The notes: a model not told the origin generated them from the letters alone. A stretch of 64,000 nucleotides of DNA from Burkholderiaceae bacterium (GCA_030695205.1 JAUYTN010000033.1:434001-498000), one strand, 5' to 3'. Shown: positions 18,156 through 27,725, counted from the first letter of the stretch. Numbers and translations: made by a program.

Positions 18156-18953
18156 CTACCCGCGCAGGAAAAACAGCACCGTCATCGCCAGGCCAATGCC
18201 AATGACCAGCGCACGCACCCAGGCCACCGGCAGCCGCTTGGCCAGCCGCGCCCCTGCCACGCCACCAAACGTGGCACACACCATCATCACCATGGCCTGC
18301 GGCCAGACAATGGCCCCCGCCACCGCAAACGCCACCACCGACAGCAGCGAGAGCACGAACGAGTTGTAGTTTTTCAGCGCATTGGCGGTGTGGATGCGGG
18401 CCTCCCCCGTCAGGGTGTAGAGCGCCATGAGCAAAATGCCCAGCCCGCCATTGAAGTAGCCGCCGTACACCGACACCAGCAGCAGGCCTGGCGTGCGCCA
18501 GCGGGCCAGGCCTGCGGTCTCGGCCCCATCGTGGCCCACCCGGCGGCTCATGTGCGCCAGCCTAGGCCCCAGCGCAAACAGCAGGGTGGCAAACAGCAAC
18601 AGCCACGGCACCAGCCCTGAAAACACCTTGGCCGGGGTCACCAGCAGCAGCAGGGCACCGCCCACCCCCCCGATGGCAGACACCCAGGCCTCCCGCTGCA
18701 ACAGCCGCCGATCCAGCGCACCCAACTCGGCCCTGAACCCCCAGACACTGCCCAGGTAGCCTGGACTGACGGCCAGCGCACTGGTGGCATTGGCGGCAAT
18801 GGGTGGCACCCCGGTGAACACCAGCGCGGGCAGGGTCAGAAAGCTGCCCCCACCGGCAATGGCATTGAGCACGCCCGCACCAAACGCCGCCGCCGACAAC
18901 AGCGCCCACGGCCACCACGCAAGCAGCCCCTCCCAAGCGCTGGCATCCATCAT
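18156..18953 (-). CDS. TauE/SafE family permease (sulfite/sulfonate exporter type)
   Basis: 265 aa with about 8 hydrophobic segments. The two family repeats show as NAIAGGGSFLTLPAL...PPIAANATSALAV and GGYFNGGLGILLMAL...HTANALKNYNSF. The start ATG at 18953 overlaps the nudJ stop as ATGA, so it is translationally coupled to the Nudix gene. The substrate is not proven. Export of sulfite or another sulfur anion would fit the sulfide dehydrogenase gene just downstream. Confidence 0.87.
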   Translation of the reverse strand: MMDASAWEGLLAWWPWALLSAAAFGAGVLNAIAGGGSFLTLPALVFTGVPPIAANATSALAVSPGYLGSVWGFRAELGALDRRLLQREAWVSAIGGVGGALLLLVTPAKVFSGLVPWLLLFATLLFALGPRLAHMSRRVGHDGAETAGLARWRTPGLLLVSVYGGYFNGGLGILLMALYTLTGEARIHTANALKNYNSFVLSLLSVVAFAVAGAIVWPQAMVMMVCATFGGVAGARLAKRLPVAWVRALVIGIGLAMTVLFFLRG

Positions 18954-19444
18954 GGTTGCACCTGTTGCATCTGTTGCACTGAAGGATCGGTGTGCACCAG
19001 GTCCAGCGCAAACCGCTGGCCACGCAGGTGGTCCTCCATGCAGCGCAGCACCAGGGGGCTGCGGTGGCGGTGGGTGCTGGCGCGCACCTCGTCGGGCGTC
19101 ATCCACACGGTGCGCACAATGCCCTCATCCAGACGCGCCCCGGGCACCACCGGGCCGAGCTGGCCGGCAAAGGCGAAGCGCAGGTAGGTGATGTCTTCAT
19201 CCGTCGCCTCCCGCTGAAAGCGCGACAGGTACACACCCACCAGGGCATCAGGCTCAAAGGTGTGGGTGGTTTCTTCCAGGGCCTCGCGGGCGCAGCCCTG
19301 CTCAGGGCTTTCGCCTGGGTCCAGGTGGCCTGCGGGGTTGTTCAGGCGCAAACCCTCGGGGGTGTGCTCCTCGACCAGCAGGTAGCGCCCGCCCTGCTCA
19401 ATGATGGCGGCCACAGTGACAGAGGGTTTCCAACGGTGATTCAT
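18950..19444 (-). CDS. nudJ: Nudix hydrolase, NudJ-like phosphatase
   Basis: 164 aa. The Nudix box is complete through GHLDPGESPEQGCAREALEET (G-x5-E-x7-RE-x2-EE), with Thr where many members have Gly. The opening KPSVTVAAIIEQGGRYLLVEE and the NNPAGHL segment match NudJ, which in E. coli lies next to mnmA. Here the two are separated by the TauE and sulfide dehydrogenase genes on the same strand. Known activity of the group: hydrolysis of nucleoside and thiamine-precursor pyrophosphates. Confidence 0.85.
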   Translation of the reverse strand: MNHRWKPSVTVAAIIEQGGRYLLVEEHTPEGLRLNNPAGHLDPGESPEQGCAREALEETTHTFEPDALVGVYLSRFQREATDEDITYLRFAFAGQLGPVVPGARLDEGIVRTVWMTPDEVRASTHRHRSPLVLRCMEDHLRGQRFALDLVHTDPSVQQMQQVQP

Positions 19445-19554
19445 GGCCGAATTATCAAACGCCCGGGCCTGGTGCCTAGGGGGAGCTGTCAGGTCGGCGG
19501 CACGGTGGTGCCACAGGCGCAGAAATCCCGCACAATGCAGCGCTGTTGTAAGTT

Positions 19555-19584
19555 TTCACAAGAATAATTGATCACTTATATAGT
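19555..19584 (+). promoter_or_regulatory. probable sigma-70 promoter of pntAB
   Basis: TTCACA (19555-19560) and TATAGT (19579-19584) are each 5/6 matches to the -35 and -10 boxes, separated by 18 bp, in a noticeably AT-rich stretch 100 bp before pntA. The rest of the 240-bp gap shows nothing clear. Confidence 0.5.
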
Positions 19585-19683
19585 GCCTTTTCGTCCTTGT
19601 AACCCTTGCAACCTGCCGTGCCCACGCCACGGCCTGGCCTGCGATCCGAACCACCCAGAGACACCCACCGAGGAGCCCCACCC

Positions 19684-21309
19684 ATGCAACCCGCAGCACC
19701 TGCAACGCCGCCCAACGAGGCCGCGACCCCCCAGCGCATTGGCATACCCCGCGAAACCTTCCCAGGCGAGAAGCGGGTGGCCACCGTCCCGGAGGCGGTG
19801 GCCAAGCTGATCAAGCTGGGCTTTTCGGTGGCGGTGGAGTCAGGGGCGGGCGATGCCGCCGACTTCCACGACGACACCTACCGGGCCGAAGGCGCAGTCA
19901 TCGTGCCCACGGCAGCGGAGCTCTGGGCCACGTCGGACATCGTGTTCAAGGTGCGTGCGCCCAATGCGCAAGAGGTGGAGTTGGTGCGCGAGGGCAGCAC
20001 CCTGCTGGGCTTCATGTGGCCCGCCCAGAACCCCGAGCTGCTGCAGCAACTGGCGCAGCGCAAGGCCACGGTGCTCTCCATCGATGCCCTGCCCCGCACC
20101 CTGAGCCGGGCCCAGAAAATGGACGCCTTGACCTCCATGGCCGGCGTCAGCGGCTACCGGGCGGTGATTGAAGCAGCCAACGCCTTTGGCCGCTTTTTCA
20201 ATGGCCAGATCACCGCTGCGGGCAAGGTGCCTCCGGCCAAGGTATTCATTGCCGGTGCCGGTGTGGCTGGCCTGGCCGCCATCGGCACGGCAGCCAGCCT
20301 GGGTGCGATTGTTCGCGCCAACGACACCCGCGCCGAGGTGGCCGACCAGGTGGTGTCGCTGGGCGGTGAATTTGTGAAGGTGGACTACGAGGAAGAAGGC
20401 TCAGGCGGTGGCGGCTACGCCAAGGTGATGAGCGAAGGCTTTCAAAAAGCGCAGCGCGAAATGTATGCGCAGCAAGCGAAGGAGGTCGATATCATCATCA
20501 CCACCGCGCTGATTCCGGGCAAGCCTGCACCCAAGCTCATCACCGCCGATATGGTGCGCTCCATGAAACCCGGCAGCGTGATCGTGGACATGGCCGCCGA
20601 ACAAGGCGGCAACTGCGAACTGACCGAACCCGGCCAGGCGGTGGTGAAACACGGCGTGACCATCGTGGGCTACACCGATCTGGTGTCACGCCTGGCCAAG
20701 CAGTCATCCACCCTGTACGCCACCAACCTGTTCAGGGTGGCTGAAGAGCTGTGCAAAGCCAAAAACGGCATCGCCAACGTCAACATGGAAGACGACGCCA
20801 TCCGGGGCCTGACGGTTGTCAAGGACGGCGAAATCACCTGGCCAGCCCCGCCCCTCAAACAAGCCGCCCCACCCCCCGCCAAACCCGCTGCAGCGGTGGC
20901 CGAGAAAAAAGGTGGCCACGGCCACGGCAGCAGCGCGCCCCTGCCGGTCAAAACACTGACCGTTCTGTTTGCGGTGGCGGCAGTGGTGTTCTGGTTCGTG
21001 GGCAACTACGCGCCACAGGCCTTCCTGGGCCACTTCACGGTGTTTGTGCTGGCGTGCTTCATCGGCAACATGGTGGTCTGGAACGTGACGCCCGCGCTGC
21101 ACACCCCGCTGATGAGCGTGACCAACGCCATCTCCAGCATCATCGCCGTGGGTGCGCTGGTGCAAATTGCATCACCGGCCGCCGGCACCAACGACAGGCC
21201 AGACGGCCTGATTTTCTGGCTCGCGTTCGCCGCCATTGTGCTGACTGCCATCAATATGTTCGGCGGATTCGCCGTCACGCGCCGCATGCTCGACATGTTC
21301 CGCAAGTAA
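19684..21309 (+). CDS. pntA: NAD(P) transhydrogenase, alpha subunit (fused)
   Basis: 541 aa. It uses the proton gradient to reduce NADP+ with NADH, together with PntB. Domain I (NAD-binding, residues ~1-380) is seen from [19 protein letters not shown] through [15 protein letters not shown] and [10 protein letters not shown] Pro-rich and GHGHGS linker follows, then four membrane segments from [19 protein letters not shown]. So the two chains that are separate in some alphaproteobacteria (PntAA/PntAB) are one chain here. The ATG at 19684 is chosen as the first start giving the conserved N-terminus. pntB follows after 27 bp. Confidence 0.96.
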   Translation: MQPAAPATPPNEAATPQRIGIPRETFPGEKRVATVPEAVAKLIKLGFSVAVESGAGDAADFHDDTYRAEGAVIVPTAAELWATSDIVFKVRAPNAQEVELVREGSTLLGFMWPAQNPELLQQLAQRKATVLSIDALPRTLSRAQKMDALTSMAGVSGYRAVIEAANAFGRFFNGQITAAGKVPPAKVFIAGAGVAGLAAIGTAASLGAIVRANDTRAEVADQVVSLGGEFVKVDYEEEGSGGGGYAKVMSEGFQKAQREMYAQQAKEVDIIITTALIPGKPAPKLITADMVRSMKPGSVIVDMAAEQGGNCELTEPGQAVVKHGVTIVGYTDLVSRLAKQSSTLYATNLFRVAEELCKAKNGIANVNMEDDAIRGLTVVKDGEITWPAPPLKQAAPPPAKPAAAVAEKKGGHGHGSSAPLPVKTLTVLFAVAAVVFWFVGNYAPQAFLGHFTVFVLACFIGNMVVWNVTPALHTPLMSVTNAISSIIAVGALVQIASPAAGTNDRPDGLIFWLAFAAIVLTAINMFGGFAVTRRMLDMFRK

Positions 21310-21336
21310 AGCCACCCGCACACAAGGAATCTGCAC

Positions 21337-22752
21337 ATGTCTGAAAACCTCGCCAACATGGCCTACCTCGGGGCGGCCATTTTGTTCATTCTCAGCCTGG
21401 GTGGCCTGTCCAACCCGGAAACCTCGCGCCGCGGCAACCTGTTCGGCATGATCGGCATGACCCTGGCCGTGGTGGCCACGGTGCTGGGCCCACGCGTCAC
21501 CACCTCTGGCGTGGCGTGGATCGTCATTGCACTGGTGGTGGGTGGCGCCATCGGCCTGTACGCCGCCCGGGTGGTCAAAATGACCCAAATGCCCGAGCTG
21601 GTGGCCCTGATGCACAGCCTGGTGGGCCTGGCAGCCTGTCTGGTGGGTTTTGCGAGCTACGTGGACACATCCGTCCAGTACGAAGGAGCGGCCAAAACCA
21701 TCCATGAGGTCGAAATCTACATCGGCATCCTGATCGGTGCGATCACGTTCTCTGGCTCATTGATCGCTTTTGGAAAGCTCAACGGCAAGATCGGCGGCAA
21801 GCCGCTTTTGCTGCCCGCCCGCCACTGGCTCAACCTGGTCGGTCTGCTGCTGGTCATCTGGTTCGGTCGTGCCTTCGTCCAGGCGCCCACATTGGCTGAC
21901 GGCATGCTGCCGCTGCTCGTCATGACCGTGATTGCGCTGCTGTTCGGCATCCACATGGTCATGGCCATTGGCGGCGCAGACATGCCAGTGGTGGTGTCCA
22001 TGCTCAACAGCTACTCGGGCTGGGCGGCTGCGGCCACCGGCTTCATGCTGGGCAACGACCTGCTGATCGTGACCGGTGCGCTGGTGGGCTCGTCAGGCGC
22101 CATCCTGAGCTACATCATGTGCAACGCCATGAACCGCAACTTCATCAGCGTGATTGCGGGTGGCTTTGGCTCGGGTGGCGGTGCGGCACCGGCCAAGTCG
22201 GGCGAAGCAGCCGAACCCCAGGGCGAGGTGGTGCCCGTCAGCGCCACCGAAACCGCCGAGATGCTGCGCGACGCCAAGAGCGTGATCATCGTGCCCGGTT
22301 ACGGCATGGCCGTGGCCCAGGCCCAGCACACGGTGTACGAAATCACCAAAACCCTGCGCGAAAAAGGCGTGAACGTGCGCTTTGCCATCCACCCGGTGGC
22401 GGGCCGCATGCCCGGCCACATGAACGTGCTGCTGGCCGAGGCCAAGGTGCCCTACGACATCGTGATGGAGATGGACGAGATCAACGAAGACTTCCCCGAT
22501 ACCGACATTGCCATCGTCATCGGGGCCAATGACATCGTGAACCCCGCCGCCCAGGACGACCCGACCAGCCCGATTGCCGGCATGCCCGTGCTGGAAGCCT
22601 GGAAGGCCCGCACCTCCATCGTGATGAAGCGCTCCATGGCCAGCGGCTACGCCGGTGTGGACAACCCCTTGTTCTACAAAGAGAACAACCGCATGCTGTT
22701 CGGCGATGCCAAGAAAATGCTGGACGAAGTGCTGACATCCCTCAGGGCATAA
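21337..22752 (+). CDS. pntB: NAD(P) transhydrogenase, beta subunit
   Basis: 471 aa. The first ~270 residues hold about nine membrane helices (proton channel), beginning [20 protein letters not shown]. The C-terminal NADP(H)-binding domain III shows [45 protein letters not shown] and [13 protein letters not shown]. It completes the transhydrogenase with pntA. A hairpin lies just after the stop. Confidence 0.97.
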   Translation: MSENLANMAYLGAAILFILSLGGLSNPETSRRGNLFGMIGMTLAVVATVLGPRVTTSGVAWIVIALVVGGAIGLYAARVVKMTQMPELVALMHSLVGLAACLVGFASYVDTSVQYEGAAKTIHEVEIYIGILIGAITFSGSLIAFGKLNGKIGGKPLLLPARHWLNLVGLLLVIWFGRAFVQAPTLADGMLPLLVMTVIALLFGIHMVMAIGGADMPVVVSMLNSYSGWAAAATGFMLGNDLLIVTGALVGSSGAILSYIMCNAMNRNFISVIAGGFGSGGGAAPAKSGEAAEPQGEVVPVSATETAEMLRDAKSVIIVPGYGMAVAQAQHTVYEITKTLREKGVNVRFAIHPVAGRMPGHMNVLLAEAKVPYDIVMEMDEINEDFPDTDIAIVIGANDIVNPAAQDDPTSPIAGMPVLEAWKARTSIVMKRSMASGYAGVDNPLFYKENNRMLFGDAKKMLDEVLTSLRA

Positions 22753-22761
22753 ACGCCGGGA

Positions 22762-22784
22762 CAGGCCTTCCTAGGGAAAGCCTG
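22762..22784 (+). terminator. hairpin after pntB
   Basis: CAGGC-C-TTCC (22762-22771) pairs with GGAA-A-GCCTG (22775-22784) around a 3-nt loop, with one mismatch. No long T-run follows, so it is a weak or Rho-aided terminator at best. Confidence 0.45.
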
Positions 22785-22800
22785 GGGAGCGCCTGCCTCA

Positions 22801-22841
22801 CAATGCGTCAGTTCGCAGTCAGAATCCCAGCTGACGCATTG
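22801..22841 (+). promoter_or_regulatory. perfect 11-bp inverted repeat before fadD
   Basis: CAATGCGTCAG (22801-22811) and CTGACGCATTG (22831-22841) are exact reverse complements with a 19-nt spacer, 24 bp before the fadD start codon. The position suits an operator or an mRNA stem-loop. The regulator is unknown. Confidence 0.5.
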
Positions 22842-22865
22842 TTCGCCCACCGGAGACCCTCCCAA

Positions 22866-24551
22866 ATGACCAACCGCCCTTGGCTGAGTGCCTACCCCGA
22901 AGGCGTGCCCGCCGATGTCCAACTGGACCACTACCAGTCGCTGGTCCAACTGATGGAGGACAGCTTCAAGCGGTACGCCAACCGAACGGCCTACAGCTTC
23001 ATGGGCAAGGAGGTCTCGTACCAGGAAACCGACAGCCTGTCACTGGCGCTGGCCACCTACCTGCAAGGCCTGGGCCTGGCCAAGGGTGACCGCGTGGCCA
23101 TCATGATGCCCAACGTGCCGCAGTACCCGGTGGCGGTGGCTGCCATCTTGCGGGCTGGCCTGGTCGTGGTGAACGTGAACCCGCTCTACACCCCACGCGA
23201 GCTGGAGCACCAGCTCAAGGACTCGGGGGCCAAGGCCATCGTCATCATCGAAAACTTTGCACACACGCTGGAGCAGTGCTTGGCCCAGACGCCGGTCAAG
23301 CACATCGTGCTGGCAGCCATGGGCGACCGCCTGGGTTTGCTCAAAGGCGCGCTGGTGAACTATGTGGTGCGCAACGTGAAGAAGATGGTGCCGCCCTTCA
23401 ACCTGCCGCAGGCGGTGCGCTTCAACGACGCATTGGCCCGTGGTACCAAGGGCACGCTCAAAAAGCCCACACTGACCCCCACCGACGTGGCGGTGCTGCA
23501 GTACACCGGCGGAACCACCGGCGTGAGCAAAGGTGCGGTGCTGCTGCACAGCAACGTCATTGCCAACGCGCTGCAGTCCGAGGCCTGGAACGCACCCGTC
23601 ATGGCCAACATTCCGGCCGGCGAGCAGCCCACCTCGGTGTGTGCCCTGCCGCTGTACCACATCTTCGCGTTCACCGTGAACATGATGCTGGGCCTGCGCA
23701 TGGGCGGCAAAGTCATTCTCATTCCCAACCCGCGCGACCTGCCCGCGGTGCTCAAAGAGCTGAGCAAACACACCTTTCACAGCTTTCCGGCGGTCAACAC
23801 CCTGTTCAATGGGCTGGCCAACCACCCCGACTTCGGCACCGTGAACTGGCGCAACCTGCGCGTGTCGCTGGGTGGTGGCATGGCGGTGCAGGGGGCGGTG
23901 GCCAAGCTGTGGCTGGAGAAAACCGGCTGCCCCATCGTCGAAGGCTATGGCCTGTCCGAAACCAGCCCGTCGGCCTGTTGCAACCCGGTCACCTCCAAAG
24001 AGTTCAGCGGCACCATTGGCGTGCCCATTCCCAACACCTGGCTCAAGTGCCTGGACGACAACGGCAGCGAAGTGCCCACGGGTCAACCGGGCGAAATCGC
24101 CATCAAAGGCCCACAGGTGATGGCGGGCTACTGGCAGCGCCCCGACGAAACCGCCAAGGTCATGACCGAAGACGGCTACTTCAAGTCTGGCGACATCGGC
24201 GTGATGGATGAGCGCGGATTCTTCAAAATCGTTGACCGCAAAAAAGACATGGTGCTGGTCAGCGGCTTCAACGTGTACCCCAACGAGGTGGAGGACGTGG
24301 TGGCCAACTGCCCCGGCGTGCTGGAGTGCGCGGTGGTTGGCGTCAACGACGACAAGACCGGCGAAGCGGTCAAACTCGTCATCGTCCGCAAAGACAACAG
24401 CCTGACCGAGGCCAAGGTGCGCGACTACTGCAAGGCCAACCTCACTGGCTACAAGCAGCCCAAAGTGATCGAGTTCCGTGGGGAGATGCCCAAAACACCA
24501 GTCGGCAAAATCCTGCGCCGCGAGCTGCGCGACAAACCCACCGCAACATGA
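22866..24551 (+). CDS. fadD: long-chain acyl-CoA synthetase
   Basis: 561 aa, close to E. coli FadD. It activates fatty acids with ATP and CoA at the membrane. The adenylation motifs are YTGGTTGVSKGAVL, GYGLSETSP, and a late DRKKDMVLVSGFNVYPNEVE; the final catalytic Lys is in TPVGKILRREL. The ATG at 22866 gives the family-typical MTNRPWL start. An in-frame start 21 codons upstream would lie inside the inverted repeat. The stop overlaps the next start as ATGA. Confidence 0.95.
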   Translation: MTNRPWLSAYPEGVPADVQLDHYQSLVQLMEDSFKRYANRTAYSFMGKEVSYQETDSLSLALATYLQGLGLAKGDRVAIMMPNVPQYPVAVAAILRAGLVVVNVNPLYTPRELEHQLKDSGAKAIVIIENFAHTLEQCLAQTPVKHIVLAAMGDRLGLLKGALVNYVVRNVKKMVPPFNLPQAVRFNDALARGTKGTLKKPTLTPTDVAVLQYTGGTTGVSKGAVLLHSNVIANALQSEAWNAPVMANIPAGEQPTSVCALPLYHIFAFTVNMMLGLRMGGKVILIPNPRDLPAVLKELSKHTFHSFPAVNTLFNGLANHPDFGTVNWRNLRVSLGGGMAVQGAVAKLWLEKTGCPIVEGYGLSETSPSACCNPVTSKEFSGTIGVPIPNTWLKCLDDNGSEVPTGQPGEIAIKGPQVMAGYWQRPDETAKVMTEDGYFKSGDIGVMDERGFFKIVDRKKDMVLVSGFNVYPNEVEDVVANCPGVLECAVVGVNDDKTGEAVKLVIVRKDNSLTEAKVRDYCKANLTGYKQPKVIEFRGEMPKTPVGKILRRELRDKPTAT

Positions 24552-25321
24552 CCGAGGGTCCACTGGGCATTGTGAGTGCCATGCCGCAGGAGCTGGCCGC
24601 AGTGCTGGCGCTCATGCCCGAGGAGCGCCGGGTTGACCTGGCCGGGCGCTCCTTCTGGCATGGCCAACTCGGCGGGCACGAGGTGGTGGCCGTGGTGTCG
24701 GGCATTGGCAAGGTGGCGGCGGCCACCACCGCCACCTTGCTGCTGCAGCGCTTCTGCGCCACTGGCCTGGTGTTCACCGGGGTGGCAGGCGGCCTGGGTG
24801 ACGGGGTGCGTGTGGGCGACACGGTGGTAGCCACCGCCTTTTTGCAACACGACATGGATGCCTCCCCCCTGTTTGCGCGCCATGAAATACCAGGCTACGG
24901 CTTCAGCCGTTTTTCCACCCACCGCAGCTGGCAACAAGGTCTGAGTGCCGCCGCACGCCGCACGGCAGCCAGCCTGGCCGCCACGGTTGGGGCGGAGGTG
25001 GTTGCCCGGTTTGGGCTGGAAGCGACACAGGTGCACGAGGGGCTGGTCATCAGCGGTGACCGGTTCGTGTCGTCAGAGGCCGAGAGCACCGCCTTGCGTC
25101 AGCAGCTGCCAGACGCCCTGGCGGTGGAAATGGAGGGCGCGGCGGTGGCCCAGGTCTGCCACGACCACGGCGTGCCGTTTGCGGCCGTGCGCTGCGTCTC
25201 GGACCGGGCCGACCAGGCGGCCCATGTGGACTTTGTGCGGTTTGTGTCCGAGGTCACCTGCCACACCAGCGCGCACACCGTGCTGGACTGGCTCAGCCAC
25301 CTCGACACCCCTCAGGCGTAG
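24548..25321 (+). CDS. mtn: 5'-methylthioadenosine/S-adenosylhomocysteine nucleosidase family
   Basis: 257 aa. The phosphorylase/nucleosidase fold is visible: GIVSAMPQELAAV with the conserved Glu, GIGKVAAA, FTGVAGGLG, then ISGDRFV, VEMEGAAVAQVC with the ribose-binding Met-Glu, and RCVSDRAD with the catalytic Asp. It removes adenine from SAH or MTA in SAM recycling. The start overlaps the fadD stop by 4 bp, implying coupled translation, although the two functions are not obviously linked. The 3' end overlaps the convergent DUF411 gene by 10 bp. Confidence 0.9.
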   Translation: MTEGPLGIVSAMPQELAAVLALMPEERRVDLAGRSFWHGQLGGHEVVAVVSGIGKVAAATTATLLLQRFCATGLVFTGVAGGLGDGVRVGDTVVATAFLQHDMDASPLFARHEIPGYGFSRFSTHRSWQQGLSAAARRTAASLAATVGAEVVARFGLEATQVHEGLVISGDRFVSSEAESTALRQQLPDALAVEMEGAAVAQVCHDHGVPFAAVRCVSDRADQAAHVDFVRFVSEVTCHTSAHTVLDWLSHLDTPQA

Positions 25322-25812
25322 CTGCTGAACACCTGGGTGCTGCCGTCCCGCTGCACCAGCAGCACCTGGTAGGCATCGCGCTTGCCGCCATAGGCCGGAC
25401 CATCCATGCCGGGAGACCCAATGGGCATGCCGGGCACCGACAAGCCCAGGGCTTTGGGTTTTTCGGCCAGCAGCCGCTGAATGTCCGCTGCCGGGACATG
25501 GCCCTCGATCACATAGCCCTGCACCAGGGCGGTGTGGCAAGAGCCCAACTTTTGGGGCATGCCCAGCGCTGCGCGCACGGCGGTGTTGCCTTTGTCGTGA
25601 CCCTTGACGGCAAAACCAGCTCCCTCCAGGTGGGCCATCCAGTCTTTACAGCAGCCGCAGTTGGGGTCTTTCCAGACCTCCACCAGGGGTTTGGGCTGGG
25701 CCGCACGCGCTGACAGCGCCCAACCCATGCCAATGGCCAAGGCGCCCGCGCCCATGGCCAGGGCGTGGCGACGGCTGAGGGTGATTGATTCGGTGTGTGG
25801 TTTCGTTGTCAT
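25312..25812 (-). CDS. DUF411 periplasmic metal-binding protein
   Basis: 166 aa. A Tat-type signal (SRRHALAMGAGALAIGMGW) is followed by the DUF411 core: VWKDPNCGCCKDWMAHLE with the CxCC metal site, GSCHTALVQGYVIEGHVPA, and VPGMPIGSPGM. Such proteins occur next to copper and silver resistance genes and probably bind or deliver the metal in the periplasm; the exact role is unproven. It is the last gene of the run of minus-strand copper genes. Confidence 0.88.
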   Translation of the reverse strand: MTTKPHTESITLSRRHALAMGAGALAIGMGWALSARAAQPKPLVEVWKDPNCGCCKDWMAHLEGAGFAVKGHDKGNTAVRAALGMPQKLGSCHTALVQGYVIEGHVPAADIQRLLAEKPKALGLSVPGMPIGSPGMDGPAYGGKRDAYQVLLVQRDGSTQVFSSYA

Positions 25813-25890
25813 GGCGTTTCTCGGTTGGGAGCAGCAGGCCCCAACCCGTCTGTCGCCACGGCGAACAGCCGGTTGGGTCCCCGCTGGCGG

Positions 25891-26367
25891 TTACTTGGGC
25901 GCAGGGGTGTGCATGTGGTCCATCATCAGTTGCATGGTGGCCTGCATCATCTCCATGCGTTTTTCCATCATGGCGTGTTTGTGCATCATGGCTGCCCCCA
26001 TGCCACCATGCTGGGCCGAATGCCCGCCCGCATGCGCCGTTGGTGGAGCCGATGTGCCGCCAGACGTTCCCGAACCAGCCATCATTTTCATGCCGTCGTG
26101 CATGGCTTTTTTGTGCTCGGCCATCAGGGCCTGGCGTTCCTGCGGGGTTTTGGCTTCGGCCATTTTGCTGCTCATGTCGCGCATGTGCCGCATGTGCTTG
26201 TCCATGGCTGACACCTGTGGGTCGGTGGCTGCGGCAGCTGGCGTTTGCGCCGCCGGTGCGGCGGCACCCGCCGTGTGCTGCGAGTGGTCGGTCGTGGTTT
26301 GCGACGTGGCAGCAAAACTCGCCAGTCCGATGGACAGCGCAACGGCCAATGCTTTGGATGTGTTCAT
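25891..26367 (-). CDS. Met/His-rich periplasmic protein
   Basis: 158 aa. The signal peptide MNTSKALAVALSIGLASFA starts at the ATG at 26367; an upstream in-frame start adds 11 residues. The mature chain holds DHSQHT, then KHMRHMRDMSSKM, AMHDGMKMM, HSAQHGGMGAAMMHKHAMM and MQLMMDHMH: dozens of Met and His in helical heptads, as in periplasmic copper sponges. No named family is recognised. The position between DUF411 and other copper genes supports copper binding. Confidence 0.72.
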   Translation of the reverse strand: MNTSKALAVALSIGLASFAATSQTTTDHSQHTAGAAAPAAQTPAAAATDPQVSAMDKHMRHMRDMSSKMAEAKTPQERQALMAEHKKAMHDGMKMMAGSGTSGGTSAPPTAHAGGHSAQHGGMGAAMMHKHAMMEKRMEMMQATMQLMMDHMHTPAPK

Positions 26368-26496
26368 GGTGTAGCCCTTTCTTGGCAATACCCGGCCCAC
26401 TGGACCGAATCGGAGACCATCAGCACGTCCCTGTGACGAATGACTGTTCCCGATGCAGGCACTTTAGAACCCGACGGTCGACCGGAACATGACGTC

Positions 26497-26516
26497 CGGA
26501 TGACAAAGATGACATG
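26497..26516 (-). promoter_or_regulatory. possible CopR-type direct repeat
   Basis: GATGACA occurs at 26500-26506 and again at 26509-26515; read on the minus strand this is TGTCATC-TT-TGTCATC, about 130 bp before the Met/His-rich gene. It shares TTTGTCA with the palindrome before the response regulator gene. The assignment is tentative. Confidence 0.3.
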
Positions 26517-26596
26517 AAGCCGCCCTTGCTGCCATGCCCGAAGCCCCACCCAATGGCAGAGACAAAAAGCAGGTGATCATCAAACGCTGAACCTCA

Positions 26597-26652
26597 GTTT
26601 ATATGTAGCAAGCTATCTTTATGCATCAAGCGCAAAGTGCATATTTTTTTAC
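26597..26652 (+). repeat. dispersed AT-rich element, copy in copper island
   Basis: GTAGC (26605-26609), 18 nt, AAGCG (26628-26632), then a run of seven T at 26644-26650. The short arms TAGC / GCTA flank AA. It lies between the start side of the Met/His-rich gene and the stop of the membrane-protein gene, where it may end transcription. Confidence 0.75.
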
Positions 26653-26664
26653 AAATCAACACCT

Positions 26665-27198
26665 TCAATGCCGCCAACGTCGCCACAGCAGTGCGCCATA
26701 GATCGCCGCCAGCATCAGGTAGTTGAACACCATGAACACGGGGGTATTCCATGCCACGCCGTCAAAGCCGCGCTGGGTCAGTGGGTAGAACACGGGTGAA
26801 GGATAAAAGTCAGCCGAGTGGGTAAACACGTCAATGACAATGTGCGCCCACCAGCCCGCCAACGGCCACCAGAAGCGCCCCACAACCGCCCAGCACACAG
26901 CTGTGACCGCACCTGCGACCAGCGCGCTGTGCATCACACAGTGCAGGTGGTGGCTGAGCGTCGCCAGGGCAGGCTCCAGGACTGGCTCGGCCCCCGGCAC
27001 GCCACGGATGTAGGCCAGCAACAGTGCGCCGTCTGCGGCACGAAACACCACCCACCAGACCAGAGGCAGCAACTGCACCAGGTCGGGCAGCACGGTCAGG
27101 CCGAGTGCCAAGGCCACGGTGCGTCGGCTCACAGGCTGATGCCGATGGAGCCACACCGCCCCTGCCCCTACCCACAGGCCATGCGCAATGATGTCCAT
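26665..27198 (-). CDS. YdjM-like membrane protein (metal-dependent hydrolase family type)
   Basis: 177 aa with about four hydrophobic segments. It begins MDIIAHGLWVGAGAVWL and has conserved His/Asp in LPDLVQLLPL, HHLHCVMHSALVAG and GWWAHIVIDVFTHSADFYPSP. That pattern matches membrane-bound hydrolases of the YdjM/LexA-regulated group. No enzymatic role is established for the group. It lies 28 bp after the CusF-like gene on the same strand, so it travels with the copper genes, but a role in copper handling is not evident. Confidence 0.7.
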   Translation of the reverse strand: MDIIAHGLWVGAGAVWLHRHQPVSRRTVALALGLTVLPDLVQLLPLVWWVVFRAADGALLLAYIRGVPGAEPVLEPALATLSHHLHCVMHSALVAGAVTAVCWAVVGRFWWPLAGWWAHIVIDVFTHSADFYPSPVFYPLTQRGFDGVAWNTPVFMVFNYLMLAAIYGALLWRRWRH

Positions 27199-27226
27199 GC
27201 TCAGCCAGGCGCTCCGGTGGGCACGC

Positions 27227-27637
27227 TCACGGACGGGGCTGGATGTCGGTCACCATGTATTTGCCAGCTTCTTGCACCGCCTGAAAGCGCACCTTGTCGC
27301 CCACTTTCAGGGGCGCGAGAAGCGCCGGGTCAGAAGCGGTGAACACCATGGTCATGGGTGGCATGTCCAGGTTTTTGATGGGGCCGTGCCGCAACGTGAC
27401 TTTGCCGGTTTCCTGGTCGATTCGGCGCACCTCGCCCTCGGCCAGTTCCGGCGCGGGCGCGGTGGCGGGCGACGCAAGGGCGGCGGGTGCAAAGGCAGCG
27501 GGAGCAACAGAGGCAGGCGCAGAAGCAGGCGCTGGATGGTGGCTGTGGTCTGAAGTGGCTTGCGCCATGGCAGCCCATGGCAGGGTACAGGCAGCGGCAA
27601 TCAGCAGTTGCTTCACGGTCAGATGGGAGGTGGTCAT
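27227..27637 (-). CDS. CusF-like periplasmic copper-binding protein
   Basis: 136 aa. A signal peptide (cleavage near WAAMAQA) and a His-containing Ala/Pro-rich spacer lead to a CusF fold from EGEVRRIDQETGKVTLRHG. The metal ligands are His84, Met95 and Met97 (MPPMTM). The tryptophan that caps copper in E. coli CusF (NWPEMTM) is Met92 here. A single-copper chaperone role is inferred. It is followed 28 bp downstream by the YdjM-like gene and lies about 90 bp after the cupredoxin gene. Confidence 0.87.
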   Translation of the reverse strand: MTTSHLTVKQLLIAAACTLPWAAMAQATSDHSHHPAPASAPASVAPAAFAPAALASPATAPAPELAEGEVRRIDQETGKVTLRHGPIKNLDMPPMTMVFTASDPALLAPLKVGDKVRFQAVQEAGKYMVTDIQPRP

Positions 27638-27725
27638 GGTGGTGTCCTTGGGCGCGGGTGGTGGGGGTGGGCGCTCAGATGTGAAGCGCTGGAAGCAGTT
27701 CTTGGTTGGTGACGCTCAGGGGGGC

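Noticed and set aside
16620..18620. A 666-codon plus-strand open frame
   Set aside because: It is antisense to the flavoprotein gene and parts of mnmA and tauE, its composition is His/Gly/Gln-rich noise, and it has no motifs.
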